Positions 35,839-44,625 of a stretch of 64,000 nt of DNA are shown in pieces. Each line of letters opens with the position of its first letter. The first letter of the stretch is position 1. A program made the translations under genes and the position numbers. The notes under the pieces are model-generated. The model did no database searches, was not told the origin of the DNA, and saw only the letters and a program-made list of their open reading frames with translations. The DNA comes from Sinorhizobium sp. A49 (lineage in GTDB: Bacteria; Pseudomonadota; Alphaproteobacteria; Rhizobiales; Rhizobiaceae): assembly GCF_002002725.1 (NCBI RefSeq), contig NZ_MUNW01000032.1:372001-436000 (forward strand), in the 5' to 3' direction.

Positions 35839-36552
35839 ATGCATGATGTCGATCCGTCGATGTCGATCCGCCTGCCCCGTATGCCTCAGGCCGTCGTCTT
35901 TGACATGGATGGCCTGTTGTTCAATACCGAGGCGCTCTATCGCGATGCCATGCTCGCCGCCGCGCAAGTGCTCGGACGGACCATGCCGCTTTCGCTTTAC
36001 CTTTCATCGATCGGCCTGTCGGGCGAAGCGACACGACAATCGCTCGGCGAATATTTCGGGCCGGATTTCGACCTCGATCGCTTCTGGAAACAAGCAGCGG
36101 CCGCCTTCCATGTTCGCACAACGACCGAACTGCAGTTGAAGCCCGGCGTGGTCGAGCTCGTCGGCTCCCTGGAGGAGCTCGGCATTCCCTTTGCGATCGC
36201 AACATCGTCCGGGCATCACGATGTCGAGCGAAACCTGGGCCTTCACGGGTTGTTCGACCGCTTTCCGGTGGTCGTCGCCCATGGCGACTACCAACTGGGC
36301 AAGCCGCATCCCGAACCTTTCCTGACAGCTGCCCGGCGGCTCGACGTCGCGCCCGAGCTCTGCCTTGCGCCGGAGGATAGCCATAACGGCGTGCGTTCGG
36401 CGTCATCCGCCGGCATGATGACGATCATGGTGCCGGACCTTCTAGCGGCAACGGAGGAGATTCGAGGCCTCTGCGTCAGCGTCGCCGGCAACCTTGGTGC
36501 CGTTCACGCCGCCCTCCTCCACCACGCGCGGGGCGCCCATGTCCCCAACTGA
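35839..36552 (+). CDS. HAD family hydrolase (subfamily IA)
   Basis: A 237-residue haloacid dehalogenase-fold phosphatase of the phosphoglycolate phosphatase or beta-phosphoglucomutase type. Motif I is VFDMDGLLFNTE, motif II is ATSSG, the motif III lysine is in GKPHPEPFLTAA, and motif IV is APEDSHNGVRSA. It would cleave a small phosphorylated metabolite. FMN and sugar phosphates are possible given the neighbouring riboflavin genes, but nothing in the sequence decides it. A TTG at 35830 and an ATG at 35860 are alternative starts. It is divergent from ribH. Confidence 0.88.
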   Translation: MHDVDPSMSIRLPRMPQAVVFDMDGLLFNTEALYRDAMLAAAQVLGRTMPLSLYLSSIGLSGEATRQSLGEYFGPDFDLDRFWKQAAAAFHVRTTTELQLKPGVVELVGSLEELGIPFAIATSSGHHDVERNLGLHGLFDRFPVVVAHGDYQLGKPHPEPFLTAARRLDVAPELCLAPEDSHNGVRSASSAGMMTIMVPDLLAATEEIRGLCVSVAGNLGAVHAALLHHARGAHVPN

Positions 36553-36725
36553 CGGCAGCCTTGCCACGCGCCATTGCCTTCAACCGACCTGCAAATGCTC
36601 CCGCAGAAATGGACGGCCGCCGCCGGACACCTGAAAGTTTGGCAATTGACCGAACGTCAATCGCTCGACACGGATGATCGGGAGAGGTCGTCCGGTGCGG
36701 CGACGATAGCGCCGGGGAGGAACTT

Positions 36726-37226
36726 ATGGCGGACAACGACAAACCTATCATCAACCCAAGGGACCTTGCCCTCGACCATTGGTCGGAAGGCACGTTTTTC
36801 GAGTCCCGCGACACGTCTTTTGGCAAACGGCTGGGGCTGAAAGACCTTGGCGTCGGCTATGGGGAAGTGCCGCCGGGCAAATCCGGATGCCCCTTCCACA
36901 ACCACCACGTGGAGGAGGAGCTGTTCATCATCATCGAAGGCGAAGGCACCTACCGCTTCGGAACGGAGCGCTACGCCGTGGGGCCGGGCGACATTCTGGG
37001 AGCGCCGGCGGGCGGCCCTGAGACGGCGCACCACCTGATCAACACCGGAACCGTGCCGCTCAAATATCTGTCGATTTCGACGATGGCCGCAACCGAGATC
37101 TGTGAATACCCGGATTCCGGCAAGTTCGACGCCAGGACGCGCACAGCCGCCGGCGAGCGCCGATTCCAGTTCACCGGCAGGCCTGAAAGCGCTGTAGACT
37201 ACTGGGACAGCGAGCCCGGTATCTGA
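36726..37226 (+). CDS. Cupin domain protein
   Basis: A 166-residue protein with a single cupin_2 barrel. Motif 1 is CPFHNHHVEEELFIIIEGEG with the HxH...E metal ligands, and motif 2 is VGPGDILGAPAGGPETAHHLIN with a late histidine. The C-terminal extension ends in YWDSEPGI. It has a strong GGGAGG ribosome binding site. Enzymes, sugar isomerases and storage folds all use this barrel, so no specific activity is claimed. It belongs to the plus-strand block between the riboflavin genes. Confidence 0.87.
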   Translation: MADNDKPIINPRDLALDHWSEGTFFESRDTSFGKRLGLKDLGVGYGEVPPGKSGCPFHNHHVEEELFIIIEGEGTYRFGTERYAVGPGDILGAPAGGPETAHHLINTGTVPLKYLSISTMAATEICEYPDSGKFDARTRTAAGERRFQFTGRPESAVDYWDSEPGI

Positions 37227-37263
37227 TCATCCCACCTTCCAAACCAATTGCAGCGGATAAAAC

Positions 37264-37842
37264 ATGCACAGTGTTCCTATCATAGAGACCGAACGCCTGG
37301 TCCTGCGTCCCTATCGACGCGACGACTTCACGGCCTATGCCGCCCTGTTTGCCGACAGTGAGGTAACGCGTTTCGTCGGCGGCGTTCCCTATACACGTGA
37401 GCAATCATGGACGCGGTTCTTGCGCCAGGTCGGCATGTGGCATTATTTCGGCTTCGGCTTCTTCGCCATCCAGGATCGTACGACCGGTGCCTTTCTTGGA
37501 GAGGCCGGCTTTCACGACGTGCATCGGCTGATCACGCCATCGCTTGAAGGAACGATGGAGACCGGTTGGGCGCTCTCCCCCAAAGCGCACGGCCAGGGGC
37601 TTGCAACCGAGGCAGTCAGCGCCGCGCTCGAATGGGCTGATCGGCAGTTTCCCCAAGTGCGAAAAACCTGCATCATCGATGTCGGCAACCGTGCCTCGGT
37701 CCGTGTCGCCGAAAAGCAGGGTTTCAAGGAATTCTGGCGCACGAGCTATCACGGCACACATGTCATCATGTTTGAACGGCAGCGAACGCTTGCTGGCTCC
37801 ACGGCCCGTAAGGCGCCAATGCCCGCGCATTTGGAGACGTAA
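37264..37842 (+). CDS. GNAT family N-acetyltransferase (RimJ/RimL type)
   Basis: A 192-residue GNAT protein of the Acetyltransf_3 type. It begins IETERLVLRPYRRDDFTAYAAL, a family hallmark, and the acetyl-CoA binding region is GWALSPKAHGQGLATEAVSAALEWA, followed by VRVAEKQGFKEFW. It probably acetylates a protein N terminus, an amino acid or a small amine. Its start lies 37 bases after the cupin stop codon, so the two genes may be cotranscribed. Confidence 0.88.
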   Translation: MHSVPIIETERLVLRPYRRDDFTAYAALFADSEVTRFVGGVPYTREQSWTRFLRQVGMWHYFGFGFFAIQDRTTGAFLGEAGFHDVHRLITPSLEGTMETGWALSPKAHGQGLATEAVSAALEWADRQFPQVRKTCIIDVGNRASVRVAEKQGFKEFWRTSYHGTHVIMFERQRTLAGSTARKAPMPAHLET

Positions 37843-38116
37843 CAATCCTCAATTGTCGTTTTGATGAAAACGCCATCGAAACGTCTAGATTGCAGGCAAG
37901 ATTGCCAAGCATCGGGTGCAGGCGAACTACGACAGGCAACACCACCCGATCATACAATGGAATCCAACACATTTTGCTGCGGGTAAGTCGCCCGTAATGC
38001 AGCCTGCTGGCGATTGCGACACGCATCTCAGCAGGCCTCCGGAAACCCGCATCGGGTATTGTGTTCGGGTATCAGGTTACTGGTCACTGCGCCGCAAACA
38101 ACCAAGGAGCATGATC
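37843..38116. other. Intergenic region upstream of the exported protein gene
   Basis: These 274 bases hold no supported gene. One inverted repeat (GCCTGCTG at 38002-38009, CAGCAGGC at 38029-38036) lies about 80 bases before the exported protein gene and may be an operator or an RNA hairpin. Confidence 0.45.
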
Positions 38117-38467
38117 ATGAATCGCATTGCCAAGCTATCAGTCATTGCTGCGTTCTCGTCCCTCGCCTTCGCCGCTATACCGCACGCTCAGGACGCCAAA
38201 ATGGAATGGCCGGCTGAAATCGAGCAGACGGTGCGCGACTTCAAGGGGGACAAGTTCACCATCGTCGATGTTTCCACGCTGAGCGAGCAAGATCAGACCC
38301 GCATGTGGGTCGAGCATGCGACGGCGGAACAACGCGCAGCCCTGCAAGCTGCGGTCAACGGCAACGCGGAATTGGCCGCGCAGCTAAAGGCCAAGAATAT
38401 CGAAATGGGTAATATAGGAGGCGCTCAGCAGGGTGCCGACGGAAGCCTCACCTTCTACATGCGTTGA
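38117..38467 (+). CDS. Small exported protein of unknown function
   Basis: A 116-residue protein with a clear Sec signal peptide (cleavage probably after PHA, residue 24). The mature part is hydrophilic and mostly helical: KMEWPAEIEQTVRDFKGDKF, then helices rich in alanine and glutamine, ending with GSLTFYMR. AAGGAG at 38104-38109 favours the ATG at 38117 over the one at 38111. I recognise no family. It ends in a terminator shared with convergent ribE. Confidence 0.8.
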   Translation: MNRIAKLSVIAAFSSLAFAAIPHAQDAKMEWPAEIEQTVRDFKGDKFTIVDVSTLSEQDQTRMWVEHATAEQRAALQAAVNGNAELAAQLKAKNIEMGNIGGAQQGADGSLTFYMR

Positions 38468-38491
38468 GTACGCGTACAGTCAACGAATAAG

Positions 38492-38527
38492 AAGCGCACC
38501 ATCTCCACACTTGAGATGGTGCGCTTT
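38492..38527. terminator. Hairpin terminator between the exported protein gene and ribE
   Basis: A perfect 14-pair stem (AAGCGCACCATCTC at 38492-38505, GAGATGGTGCGCTT at 38513-38526) with a seven-base loop. The T tail is short, so termination may rely on the long stem. Confidence 0.65.
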
Positions 38528-38552
38528 GTCGGATTCTGGCGGCCGCGGCCGT

Positions 38553-39173
38553 CTATTCGGCCTTCGGCGCAGGAAACTCCGCAAGGCGAGCGGCGTAGCG
38601 CGCCATCGTGTCGACTTCGAAATTGACGAAATCGCCCGCCCGGCGTTCACCCCAGGTCGTCACCTCGAGCGAATGCCGGATCAAGAGGACGTCAAAATCG
38701 GCTGCATCGACCTTGTTGACCGTCAGCGACGTGCCGTCCAGCGCAACGGATCCCTTCGGCGCGACGAACTTGGCCAAGTGTGCGGGCGCGCGCAGCCTGA
38801 ACCGCACGGCGTCGCCCTCGGGTTCGACCGAGAGGATCTCCGCCTTGTCGTCGATATGACCGGAAACGAGATGGCCACCGAGTTCGTCGCCGATCTTCAA
38901 TGACCGCTCAAGGTTGATCCGCGTCCCCTTTTTCCAGCCAGCGATGGTCGTCAGGCGCAAAGCCTCTTCCCACGCCTCGACCTCGAACCAGCGTTCGTTG
39001 CTGCCGCCATCCGGCAGGGCCGTCACCGTCAGGCAAACACCGGAATGGGCGATGGACGCCCCCATATCGATGGTCTTCGGATCGTATGTGGTGGCGACGC
39101 GTAGCTTCACGCCTTCCTTCAGCGGCGTGACGGCATCAACGGTGCCGATATCAGTGACAATGCCTGTGAACAT
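38553..39173 (-). CDS. ribE: Riboflavin synthase alpha chain
   Basis: A 206-residue riboflavin synthase built of two lumazine-binding repeats. It opens MFTGIVTDIGTV, the invariant active-site terminus, and contains SIAHSGVCLTVTAL in repeat one and VALDGTSLTVNKV in repeat two. It dismutates two dimethylribityllumazines to riboflavin. Its ATG overlaps the ribD stop region, so glyA-nrdR-ribD-ribE form one tightly packed minus-strand transcript. Confidence 0.96.
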   Translation of the reverse strand: MFTGIVTDIGTVDAVTPLKEGVKLRVATTYDPKTIDMGASIAHSGVCLTVTALPDGGSNERWFEVEAWEEALRLTTIAGWKKGTRINLERSLKIGDELGGHLVSGHIDDKAEILSVEPEGDAVRFRLRAPAHLAKFVAPKGSVALDGTSLTVNKVDAADFDVLLIRHSLEVTTWGERRAGDFVNFEVDTMARYAARLAEFPAPKAE

Positions 39174-40282
39174 CAGTTCTCTCTTTCGTATTCTTCGAAA
39201 AGATCGTCGCCGTATTGCGCGGAACGAACGAGCTTAAAGCCGGAGGGCACGGATTTCCGATCAAATGGGGATGCGATGCCGTTTTCGCCAATGGTTTGCG
39301 GGCCGGTATAGATCTGAATGCGATCGACCAGCCCAGCGTCCAGGAAAGCGCGAGCGGCAACTGCACCACCCTCGACGAGCAGAGAGGAAATGCCGCGCGA
39401 ACCGAGTGCCGTCAGCAGATCGGCAACCGTTCCGGCTTCCAGCACCTCGACACCGGCTGCCTCCAACGCAGCGCGCCGGCCAGCCCGTTCATTGGCCGGC
39501 TCCAGTTCCGATTGTATCGATGGCTCTCCCGACACGACAATGACAGGGGTTTGCTCCGCCGACCGCGCGAGCTTCGAGCCTGGCGAAAGGTCCAGTCGCC
39601 GATCGAGGACGATGCGGATGGGCGAGCGATCTTCAAGACCTGGCAAACGCACGGTCAATTCCGGATCATCCGCAGTCGCGGTCCCAATGCCCACAAGGAT
39701 CGCGTCGGTTTGCGCCCTGAGGATCTGGACCTGTGCCCTGGAAATCGGGCCGGTGATACGGACCTGTCCGGCACCTGTTCGGCCGATCATGCCGTCGGCA
39801 GAAACTGCAAGTTTGAGAGTCACATGCGGGCGCTTGCTGACCTGCCGCGTGAGATAGGCTTCGAGCGCGCCATGTCCCTCCTGCGGCAGAACGCCGATAT
39901 CGACCGCGATGCCGGCTTCACGCAAACGCGCGACGCCGCGACCGGCGACGCGTTCATCGGGATCGAGGATCGAAATGACGACTCGGGCAACGCCGGAGGC
40001 GACCAGCGCATCGGCGCAGGGCGGCGTCTTGCCGTGATGCGAGCAGGGTTCAAGGGTGACATAAGCGGTCGCGCCGCGTGCCCGTTCGCCCGCTTCGGCA
40101 AGTGCTTGAGTTTCGGCGTGGGGCCGGCCGCTTCTTGCCGTCACCGCACGTCCGACGACAATGCCATCCTTAACGATCAAGCAAGCGACGGAGGGATTGG
40201 TGGATGTCTGGCCGAGATGCTGGCGTGCCAGCCGCAGCGCCGCCGCCATGAACCTCTCGTCCTTACGGGTGGGGTTGGCCAT
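39173..40282 (-). CDS. ribD: Bifunctional riboflavin biosynthesis deaminase/reductase
   Basis: A 369-residue two-domain enzyme. The N-terminal cytidine-deaminase-like domain has the zinc motif PHAETQALAEA and EPCSHHGKTPPCADA. The C-terminal dihydrofolate-reductase-like domain, from about residue 148, has VTLKLAVSADGMIG and LLVEGGAVAARAFL. Together they deaminate and reduce the GTP cyclohydrolase II product. The ATG at 40282 gives the family N terminus; the frame is open 86 codons further, through nrdR, as a shadow. It lies 19 bases after nrdR. Confidence 0.95.
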   Translation of the reverse strand: MANPTRKDERFMAAALRLARQHLGQTSTNPSVACLIVKDGIVVGRAVTARSGRPHAETQALAEAGERARGATAYVTLEPCSHHGKTPPCADALVASGVARVVISILDPDERVAGRGVARLREAGIAVDIGVLPQEGHGALEAYLTRQVSKRPHVTLKLAVSADGMIGRTGAGQVRITGPISRAQVQILRAQTDAILVGIGTATADDPELTVRLPGLEDRSPIRIVLDRRLDLSPGSKLARSAEQTPVIVVSGEPSIQSELEPANERAGRRAALEAAGVEVLEAGTVADLLTALGSRGISSLLVEGGAVAARAFLDAGLVDRIQIYTGPQTIGENGIASPFDRKSVPSGFKLVRSAQYGDDLFEEYEREN

Positions 40283-40301
40283 GGCGATCCGGTGCGCCTT
40301 C

Positions 40302-40775
40302 CTATTCGCCGGGGTCGCGCGCAATCTTGGCGCTGATCTCGGCGATGACCTTTTCGAAATCTTCGGCGTGGGAGAAGTCCCGATAGACCGACGCGTAGCG
40401 GACGAAGGCGACATCGTCGAGGCTCTTAAGCGCTTCCAGCACCTGCAAGCCGATCTCTTCCGAAGGGATCTCGGTCTCGCCCGAGCTTTCGAGCCGCCGC
40501 ACGATGCCGGAGACCGCCCGCTCGATGCGGTCACGATCAACAGGGCGCTTTCGGAGCGCGATCTCGAAGGATCGCAAGAGCTTGTCCCGGTCGAAAGGAA
40601 CCTTCCGACCGGTCTTCTTGATGATCATCAGCTCACGCAGCTGCACCCGTTCGAAGGTCGTGAAGCGACCACCGCAATCCGGGCAGATACGGCGACGACG
40701 AATGGCGTTACCGTCCTCTGCCGGACGGCTGTCCTTCACCTGGCTGTCTTCGGAACCGCAATAGGGGCAGCGCAT
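40302..40775 (-). CDS. nrdR: Transcriptional repressor NrdR
   Basis: A 157-residue zinc-ribbon and ATP-cone repressor of ribonucleotide reductase genes. The ribbon has C3, C6, C31 and C34 ([10 protein letters not shown] and CPDCGGRF), and the ATP-cone covers about residues 49-139, with [16 protein letters not shown]. It responds to the dATP/ATP ratio. It lies ten bases after glyA and nineteen before ribD on the same strand, the usual alphaproteobacterial arrangement. Confidence 0.97.
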   Translation of the reverse strand: MRCPYCGSEDSQVKDSRPAEDGNAIRRRRICPDCGGRFTTFERVQLRELMIIKKTGRKVPFDRDKLLRSFEIALRKRPVDRDRIERAVSGIVRRLESSGETEIPSEEIGLQVLEALKSLDDVAFVRYASVYRDFSHAEDFEKVIAEISAKIARDPGE

Positions 40776-40785
40776 GATGAGCCGA

Positions 40786-42081
40786 TCACATGTAGCCGTA
40801 CATCGGGAAGCGGCCGGTGAGCGTCATCACCTTCTCGCGCACGCCCGCTTCGACGGCGGCATTGCCTTCGTCGGAGTTGGCGACCTTGAGGCCGTCGAGC
40901 ACTTCGACGATCAACTCGCCGATTTCCTTGAATTCTGCTTCCTTGAAGCCGCGGGTCGTGCCGGCCGGCGTACCGAGACGGACGCCCGACGTGACGAACG
41001 GCTTTTCAGGATCGAACGGGATGCCGTTCTTGTTGCAGGTGATGTAGCCGCGGCCCAGCGCAGCCTCGGCGCGCTTGCCGGTCGCGTTCTTCTTGCGCAG
41101 GTCGACCAGCATCAGGTGGTTGTCCGTGCCGCCGGAAACGATATCGAGACCGTTTGCCTTAAGCGTTTCGGCCAGCGTGCGGGCGTTCTTGACGACCTGA
41201 GCTGCATAGTCCTTGAAGGACGGCTGCAGCGCCTCGCCGAAAGCAACCGCCTTGGCAGCGATGACGTGCATCAGCGGGCCACCCTGGAGGCCCGGGAAGA
41301 CCGCCGAGTTGATCTTCTTGGCGATGTCCTCGTCGTTGGTCAGGATCATGCCGCCGCGCGGGCCGCGGAGCGACTTGTGCGTGGTGGTGGTTGCGACGTG
41401 GCAATGGGGAACCGGCGACGGATGCTGGTCACCGGCAACCAGGCCGGCGATGTGCGCCATATCGACCATCAGGTAGGCGCCAACTTCGTCGGCGATCTCG
41501 CGGAAGCGCTTCCAGTCCCAGATGCGGGAATAGGCGGTGCCGCCGGCGATGATCAGCTTGGGCTTATGCTGGCGTGCCTTCTCGGCGACGTCGTCCATAT
41601 CAAGCAGGTGATCGCTCTCGCGAACGCCATAGGAAACCACGTTGAACCACTTGCCGGACATGTTGACCGGCGAACCGTGCGTCAGGTGGCCGCCGGAATT
41701 GAGGTCGAGACCCATGAAGGTGTCGCCCGGCTGCAAGAGCGCGAGGAACACGGCCTGGTTCATCTGCGAGCCGGAGTTCGGCTGAACGTTGACGAACTTG
41801 GCACCGAAGAGCTTCTTGGCCCGTTCGATCGCTAATTCTTCAGCGATATCAACAAACTGGCAGCCGCCGTAGTAGCGCTTGCCCGGATAGCCCTCGGCAT
41901 ATTTGTTGGTCATGATCGAGCCCTGAGCCTCGAGCACGGCGCGCGACACGATGTTCTCGGAGGCGATCAGTTCGATCTCGTGGCGCTGGCGACCCAGCTC
42001 CTTTTCGATCGAGCCGAAGATTTCCGGATCGCTGTCGGCGAGAGAGCGGGTGAAGAAGGCATCATTGTTCTGTGCAAGCAT
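40786..42081 (-). CDS. glyA: Serine hydroxymethyltransferase
   Basis: A 431-residue PLP enzyme interconverting serine and glycine with tetrahydrofolate. Diagnostic segments are [20 protein letters not shown] near residue 37, [12 protein letters not shown] near 70, [12 protein letters not shown] near 206 and the PLP lysine K236 in [24 protein letters not shown] lies before the ATG. It heads the glyA-nrdR-ribD-ribE unit. The roughly 100-base leader can fold into a hairpin (CTCGC/GCGAG); no known riboswitch class was recognised. Confidence 0.97.
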   Translation of the reverse strand: MLAQNNDAFFTRSLADSDPEIFGSIEKELGRQRHEIELIASENIVSRAVLEAQGSIMTNKYAEGYPGKRYYGGCQFVDIAEELAIERAKKLFGAKFVNVQPNSGSQMNQAVFLALLQPGDTFMGLDLNSGGHLTHGSPVNMSGKWFNVVSYGVRESDHLLDMDDVAEKARQHKPKLIIAGGTAYSRIWDWKRFREIADEVGAYLMVDMAHIAGLVAGDQHPSPVPHCHVATTTTHKSLRGPRGGMILTNDEDIAKKINSAVFPGLQGGPLMHVIAAKAVAFGEALQPSFKDYAAQVVKNARTLAETLKANGLDIVSGGTDNHLMLVDLRKKNATGKRAEAALGRGYITCNKNGIPFDPEKPFVTSGVRLGTPAGTTRGFKEAEFKEIGELIVEVLDGLKVANSDEGNAAVEAGVREKVMTLTGRFPMYGYM

Positions 42082-42206
42082 CGGCGCGAGGCTCCTCTCA
42101 AAGGTGGCAGTTCTTTAGCTTCCTCGCACGGCGAGAGCAATATCCGCTGTGCGGTTTGCGTCATTTCCCCCATCTGCCGCGCCTAAACATCGCAGCCGCG
42201 GACCAA

Positions 42207-42243
42207 CGAAAAAGCCGCGCTGCCAGGGGAAGCGCGGCTTTTG
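42207..42243 (-). terminator. Terminator of ldtP
   Basis: AAAAGCCGCGCT pairs with AGCGCGGCTTTT around a nine-base loop (42211-42221 with 42231-42242). On the minus strand five T residues follow. It lies about 20 bases after the ldtP stop codon and before the glyA leader. Confidence 0.87.
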
Positions 42244-42264
42244 CAATTAATTGCCCGACTTTGC

Positions 42265-43590
42265 TTATTGCGGCAGAGCATCCGACTCGACCGAGCCGGC
42301 CGATTGCTCGACGCCGTAAGGCGTTTGCAGCGCCAGTTCGGTCGCGCCATCACGCTGATAGATGTCGTCGCGGAACTGCACGACACCATCCTTCGCCGAC
42401 CAGGCAGTGATGTAGGTGAAGAAAACCGGGACCTCTTCGGCCAGCGTGATCGGCGTGTTGACACCGGTCTTGATCGTGGCCTCCATCTGCTGGCGCGACC
42501 AGCCGGGGGTTTCCTTCAAAAGCCAGCTCGAAAGATCGCGAACGTTCTGGACGCGAACGCAGCCGGACGATTCGAAACGCATCAGCTTGTTGAACAGGCC
42601 CTGCTGGGGCGTGTCGTGCATGTAGACCTGATGCTCGTTGTGGAAGTTGATCTTCGTCGAAGACATCGCGTTGATCTTGCCCGGATCCTGACGGAACATC
42701 AGGTTCGGTGCCTTCTCGGCATTCCAGTCGACCGTTTCCGGCGACACTTCGCCACCGCTGCCGTCGAACAGGCGAATGGCGTTGCGCTTCAGGTAGGTCG
42801 GGTCCTTGCGCATCAGCGGCATGATATCCTTCTGGATGATCGAGCGCGGCGCAGTCCAATAGGGATTGAGGATGACCTCATAAATCTTGGAATTGAGGAT
42901 CGGCGACTGACGGTCGATCTTACCGACAATAGCGGTGTGGCGCAGCGCGACGCGGCCGTTCTCCACCGCCTCGATGTAGGCGGCCGGAATGTTGACCATC
43001 ACGTAGCGGCGACCGAGGTCGCCGGACATCGACTGCAGGCGCACGAGGTTGGTCTGCAGCTGGCCGAGACGGGTGGTCGCCGGAACGTTGATTGCCTTCA
43101 GCGTGTACTCGCCAATGACGCCATCTGCCGGCAGACCATGGCGTGCCTGGAAGTGCTTGACCGCACCGTCGACATAGGAATCGAACTGCTGGGAGATGCC
43201 GGCCGAACGGGGCAGGTCGCCGGAAACCATCAGACGCTGGCGCAACTGCTGCACCGACGGGTCGGTGACGCCGATCTCGAGCTTGAGGCTGGTTTCCACC
43301 ATTGGCCAACCGCCCGACGAAACGATGTTCTGATAATCGAAGATCGCCTGCTGGACATGGTTGATCGTCTCCGGGCCGAAGACCGGCGTATTGGACACGA
43401 CCGTGGTCGCCGTGCGCGACGCCTTTGCGTCGTACTGGTCGTCCCAGGAGCCGCGGCGAGGCGAATTGATGATCTCGTTCAGGGCGTCCTGAGCACCTGC
43501 GGCTCCCGCCCAAGCGACGGCACCGAAGGTTGCGGCCGAACGCAGAAATGCGCGGCGCGAGAATGCATCAATTCCATTCTTTTTTGACAT
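42265..43590 (-). CDS. ldtP: L,D-transpeptidase (YkuD) LdtP
   Basis: A 441-residue periplasmic L,D-transpeptidase that cross-links or modifies peptidoglycan between meso-diaminopimelate residues. An N-terminal signal with SRRAFLRSAATFGAVAWAG (twin arginine) precedes a PG_binding_1 domain (KHFQARHGLPADGVIG, about residues 145-160) and the YkuD domain from about 195. H325 and the nucleophile C344 in ESSGCVRV are present. GGTAGGAAT lies before the ATG at 43590. The neighbouring ldtR gene encodes a MarR-type protein matching the LdtR regulator known to control ldtP in Sinorhizobium and Liberibacter. Confidence 0.94.
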   Translation of the reverse strand: MSKKNGIDAFSRRAFLRSAATFGAVAWAGAAGAQDALNEIINSPRRGSWDDQYDAKASRTATTVVSNTPVFGPETINHVQQAIFDYQNIVSSGGWPMVETSLKLEIGVTDPSVQQLRQRLMVSGDLPRSAGISQQFDSYVDGAVKHFQARHGLPADGVIGEYTLKAINVPATTRLGQLQTNLVRLQSMSGDLGRRYVMVNIPAAYIEAVENGRVALRHTAIVGKIDRQSPILNSKIYEVILNPYWTAPRSIIQKDIMPLMRKDPTYLKRNAIRLFDGSGGEVSPETVDWNAEKAPNLMFRQDPGKINAMSSTKINFHNEHQVYMHDTPQQGLFNKLMRFESSGCVRVQNVRDLSSWLLKETPGWSRQQMEATIKTGVNTPITLAEEVPVFFTYITAWSAKDGVVQFRDDIYQRDGATELALQTPYGVEQSAGSVESDALPQ

Positions 43591-43656
43591 ATTCCTACCA
43601 TCCCAATGCGTTGGCACGCGCCCTATGCGCAGGCACGCATGTTGCCGTAGCCCTAA

Positions 43657-43683
43657 CACGATCGTGGTTAACAAAGGTCAACC
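43657..43683. promoter_or_regulatory. Candidate operator upstream of ldtP
   Basis: The palindrome CACGATCGTG (43657-43666) abuts an imperfect inverted repeat GGTTAAC (43666-43672)/GTCAACC (43677-43683). The pair lies 67-93 bases before the ldtP ATG, where an LdtR operator would be expected. Binding is not shown. Confidence 0.35.
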
Positions 43684-43913
43684 AACGAGCCACCCTGCCC
43701 TCACATGAATTCACGATACCGCGAGCGAGGACCCTCACCGGCAGGCGAACGCAAAACGAATCCACGTCGATGAAAACACGTGGCCGCACCTACCGCATAC
43801 CCTTGTCGCTGTCACAGCAATATGGCCAATTCGTGTCTCGGACTGCTGCCAAAGGCATGTGGCACGCCTCTTGCTTCAAGCCACTGCGGCCTTTCTGCAA
43901 CATCGCCGGCGTG

Positions 43914-43954
43914 GAAAAACGGCAAAGGCCGGACACGCAGGGATTGCGTCCGGC
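43914..43954 (-). terminator. Terminator of ldtR
   Basis: On the minus strand GCCGGAC (48-54 of this stretch) pairs with GTCCGGC through an inner ACGCA/TGCGT helix with a small bulge, followed by a GTTTTTC tail at 43914-43920. It lies about 30 bases after the ldtR stop codon. Confidence 0.65.
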
Positions 43955-43982
43955 TCTTTGAACTGGAGGTGTGCGACGCCTG

Positions 43983-44495
43983 TTACAGGCGGTACATGAT
44001 CGAGTCGTTCCAGAAGCGATCAAGGCGCTGCAGCAGCTTGTTCATCTGGGTGAATTCGTCCGAACCGATGCCGCCGACCTTCTGGATCGAGCCGATATGA
44101 CGCTCGTAGAGCTTTGCGACGGTTTCGGCGATTTCCTGGCCGTCTTCCGTCAGGCTGATGCGGACCGAACGACGGTCGACACGCGAGCGCTGGTGGTTGA
44201 TCAGGCCGAGATCGACGAGCTTCTTGACGTTGTAGGAAACGTTGGAGCCGAGGTAGTAGCCGCGGGAGCGAAGTTCGCCGGCGGTCAGCTCGGAGTTGCC
44301 GATGTTGAACAACAACAGAGCCTGGACGGCGTTGACATCGTCACGACCCTGACGGTCGAACTCGTCCTTGATGACGTCGAGCAGACGGCGGTGCAGGCGC
44401 TCGACGAGGTGGAGGGATTCCATGTAGAGACCGCGGATGGTTTCTTCCTGGGGGTCTCGGGGCGCAGCGACCTGCGGCTTCATCTTCGTGTTCAT
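43983..44495 (-). CDS. ldtR: MarR family regulator LdtR
   Basis: A 170-residue winged-helix regulator. The DNA-binding helix region is LTAGELRSRGYYLGSNVSYNVKKLVDLGLI (in two parts around residues 74-103), and the wing is SRVDRRSVRISLTEDGQE. The extended N terminus and the phrase GIGSDEFTQMNKLLQRLDRFW match the rhizobial LdtR protein as I recall it. It would respond to osmotic or cell-wall stress and regulate ldtP. The two genes have the same orientation but are separated by 392 bases and a terminator, so ldtP probably has its own promoter. A TTAA-N7-TTAC site lies about 100 bases upstream. Confidence 0.9.
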   Translation of the reverse strand: MNTKMKPQVAAPRDPQEETIRGLYMESLHLVERLHRRLLDVIKDEFDRQGRDDVNAVQALLLFNIGNSELTAGELRSRGYYLGSNVSYNVKKLVDLGLINHQRSRVDRRSVRISLTEDGQEIAETVAKLYERHIGSIQKVGGIGSDEFTQMNKLLQRLDRFWNDSIMYRL

Positions 44496-44625
44496 TTGAC
44501 TGCCTCACTGTTTTGTTTGGCGGTGTCTGTTTGTCTTCCCGCCTTGAGTGAGAACCTAACGAATACGTCTAAAATTCTACTTAAACCGCAGCCTTAACAT
44601 GAGCTTACCATTCGGCGAGCCTGTC

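Larger units (their letters stand above)
43591..43982. other. ldtP control region and ldtR 3-prime region
   Basis: No gene is supported in these 392 bases. They contain the ldtP promoter region with a palindrome pair at 43657-43683 and, near the right end, the ldtR terminator. An ATG at 43769 opens a short frame without a ribosome binding site, which I do not call. Confidence 0.6.

Noticed and set aside
38042-38067. EcfG-type stress promoter before the small exported protein gene
   Set aside because: GGAAA-N17-GTT is too weak a match to the GGAAC-N16/17-CGTT consensus.
42082-42206. Glycine riboswitch before glyA
   Set aside because: The paired aptamer core motifs of the glycine riboswitch were not seen.
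43769-43961. Short frame in the ldtP-ldtR gap
   Set aside because: No ribosome binding site, and it runs through the ldtR terminator.
44594-44608. CtrA box upstream of ldtR (TTAA-N7-TTAC)
   Set aside because: Missing part of the second half-site and without a mirrored partner; mentioned only in the ldtR entry.
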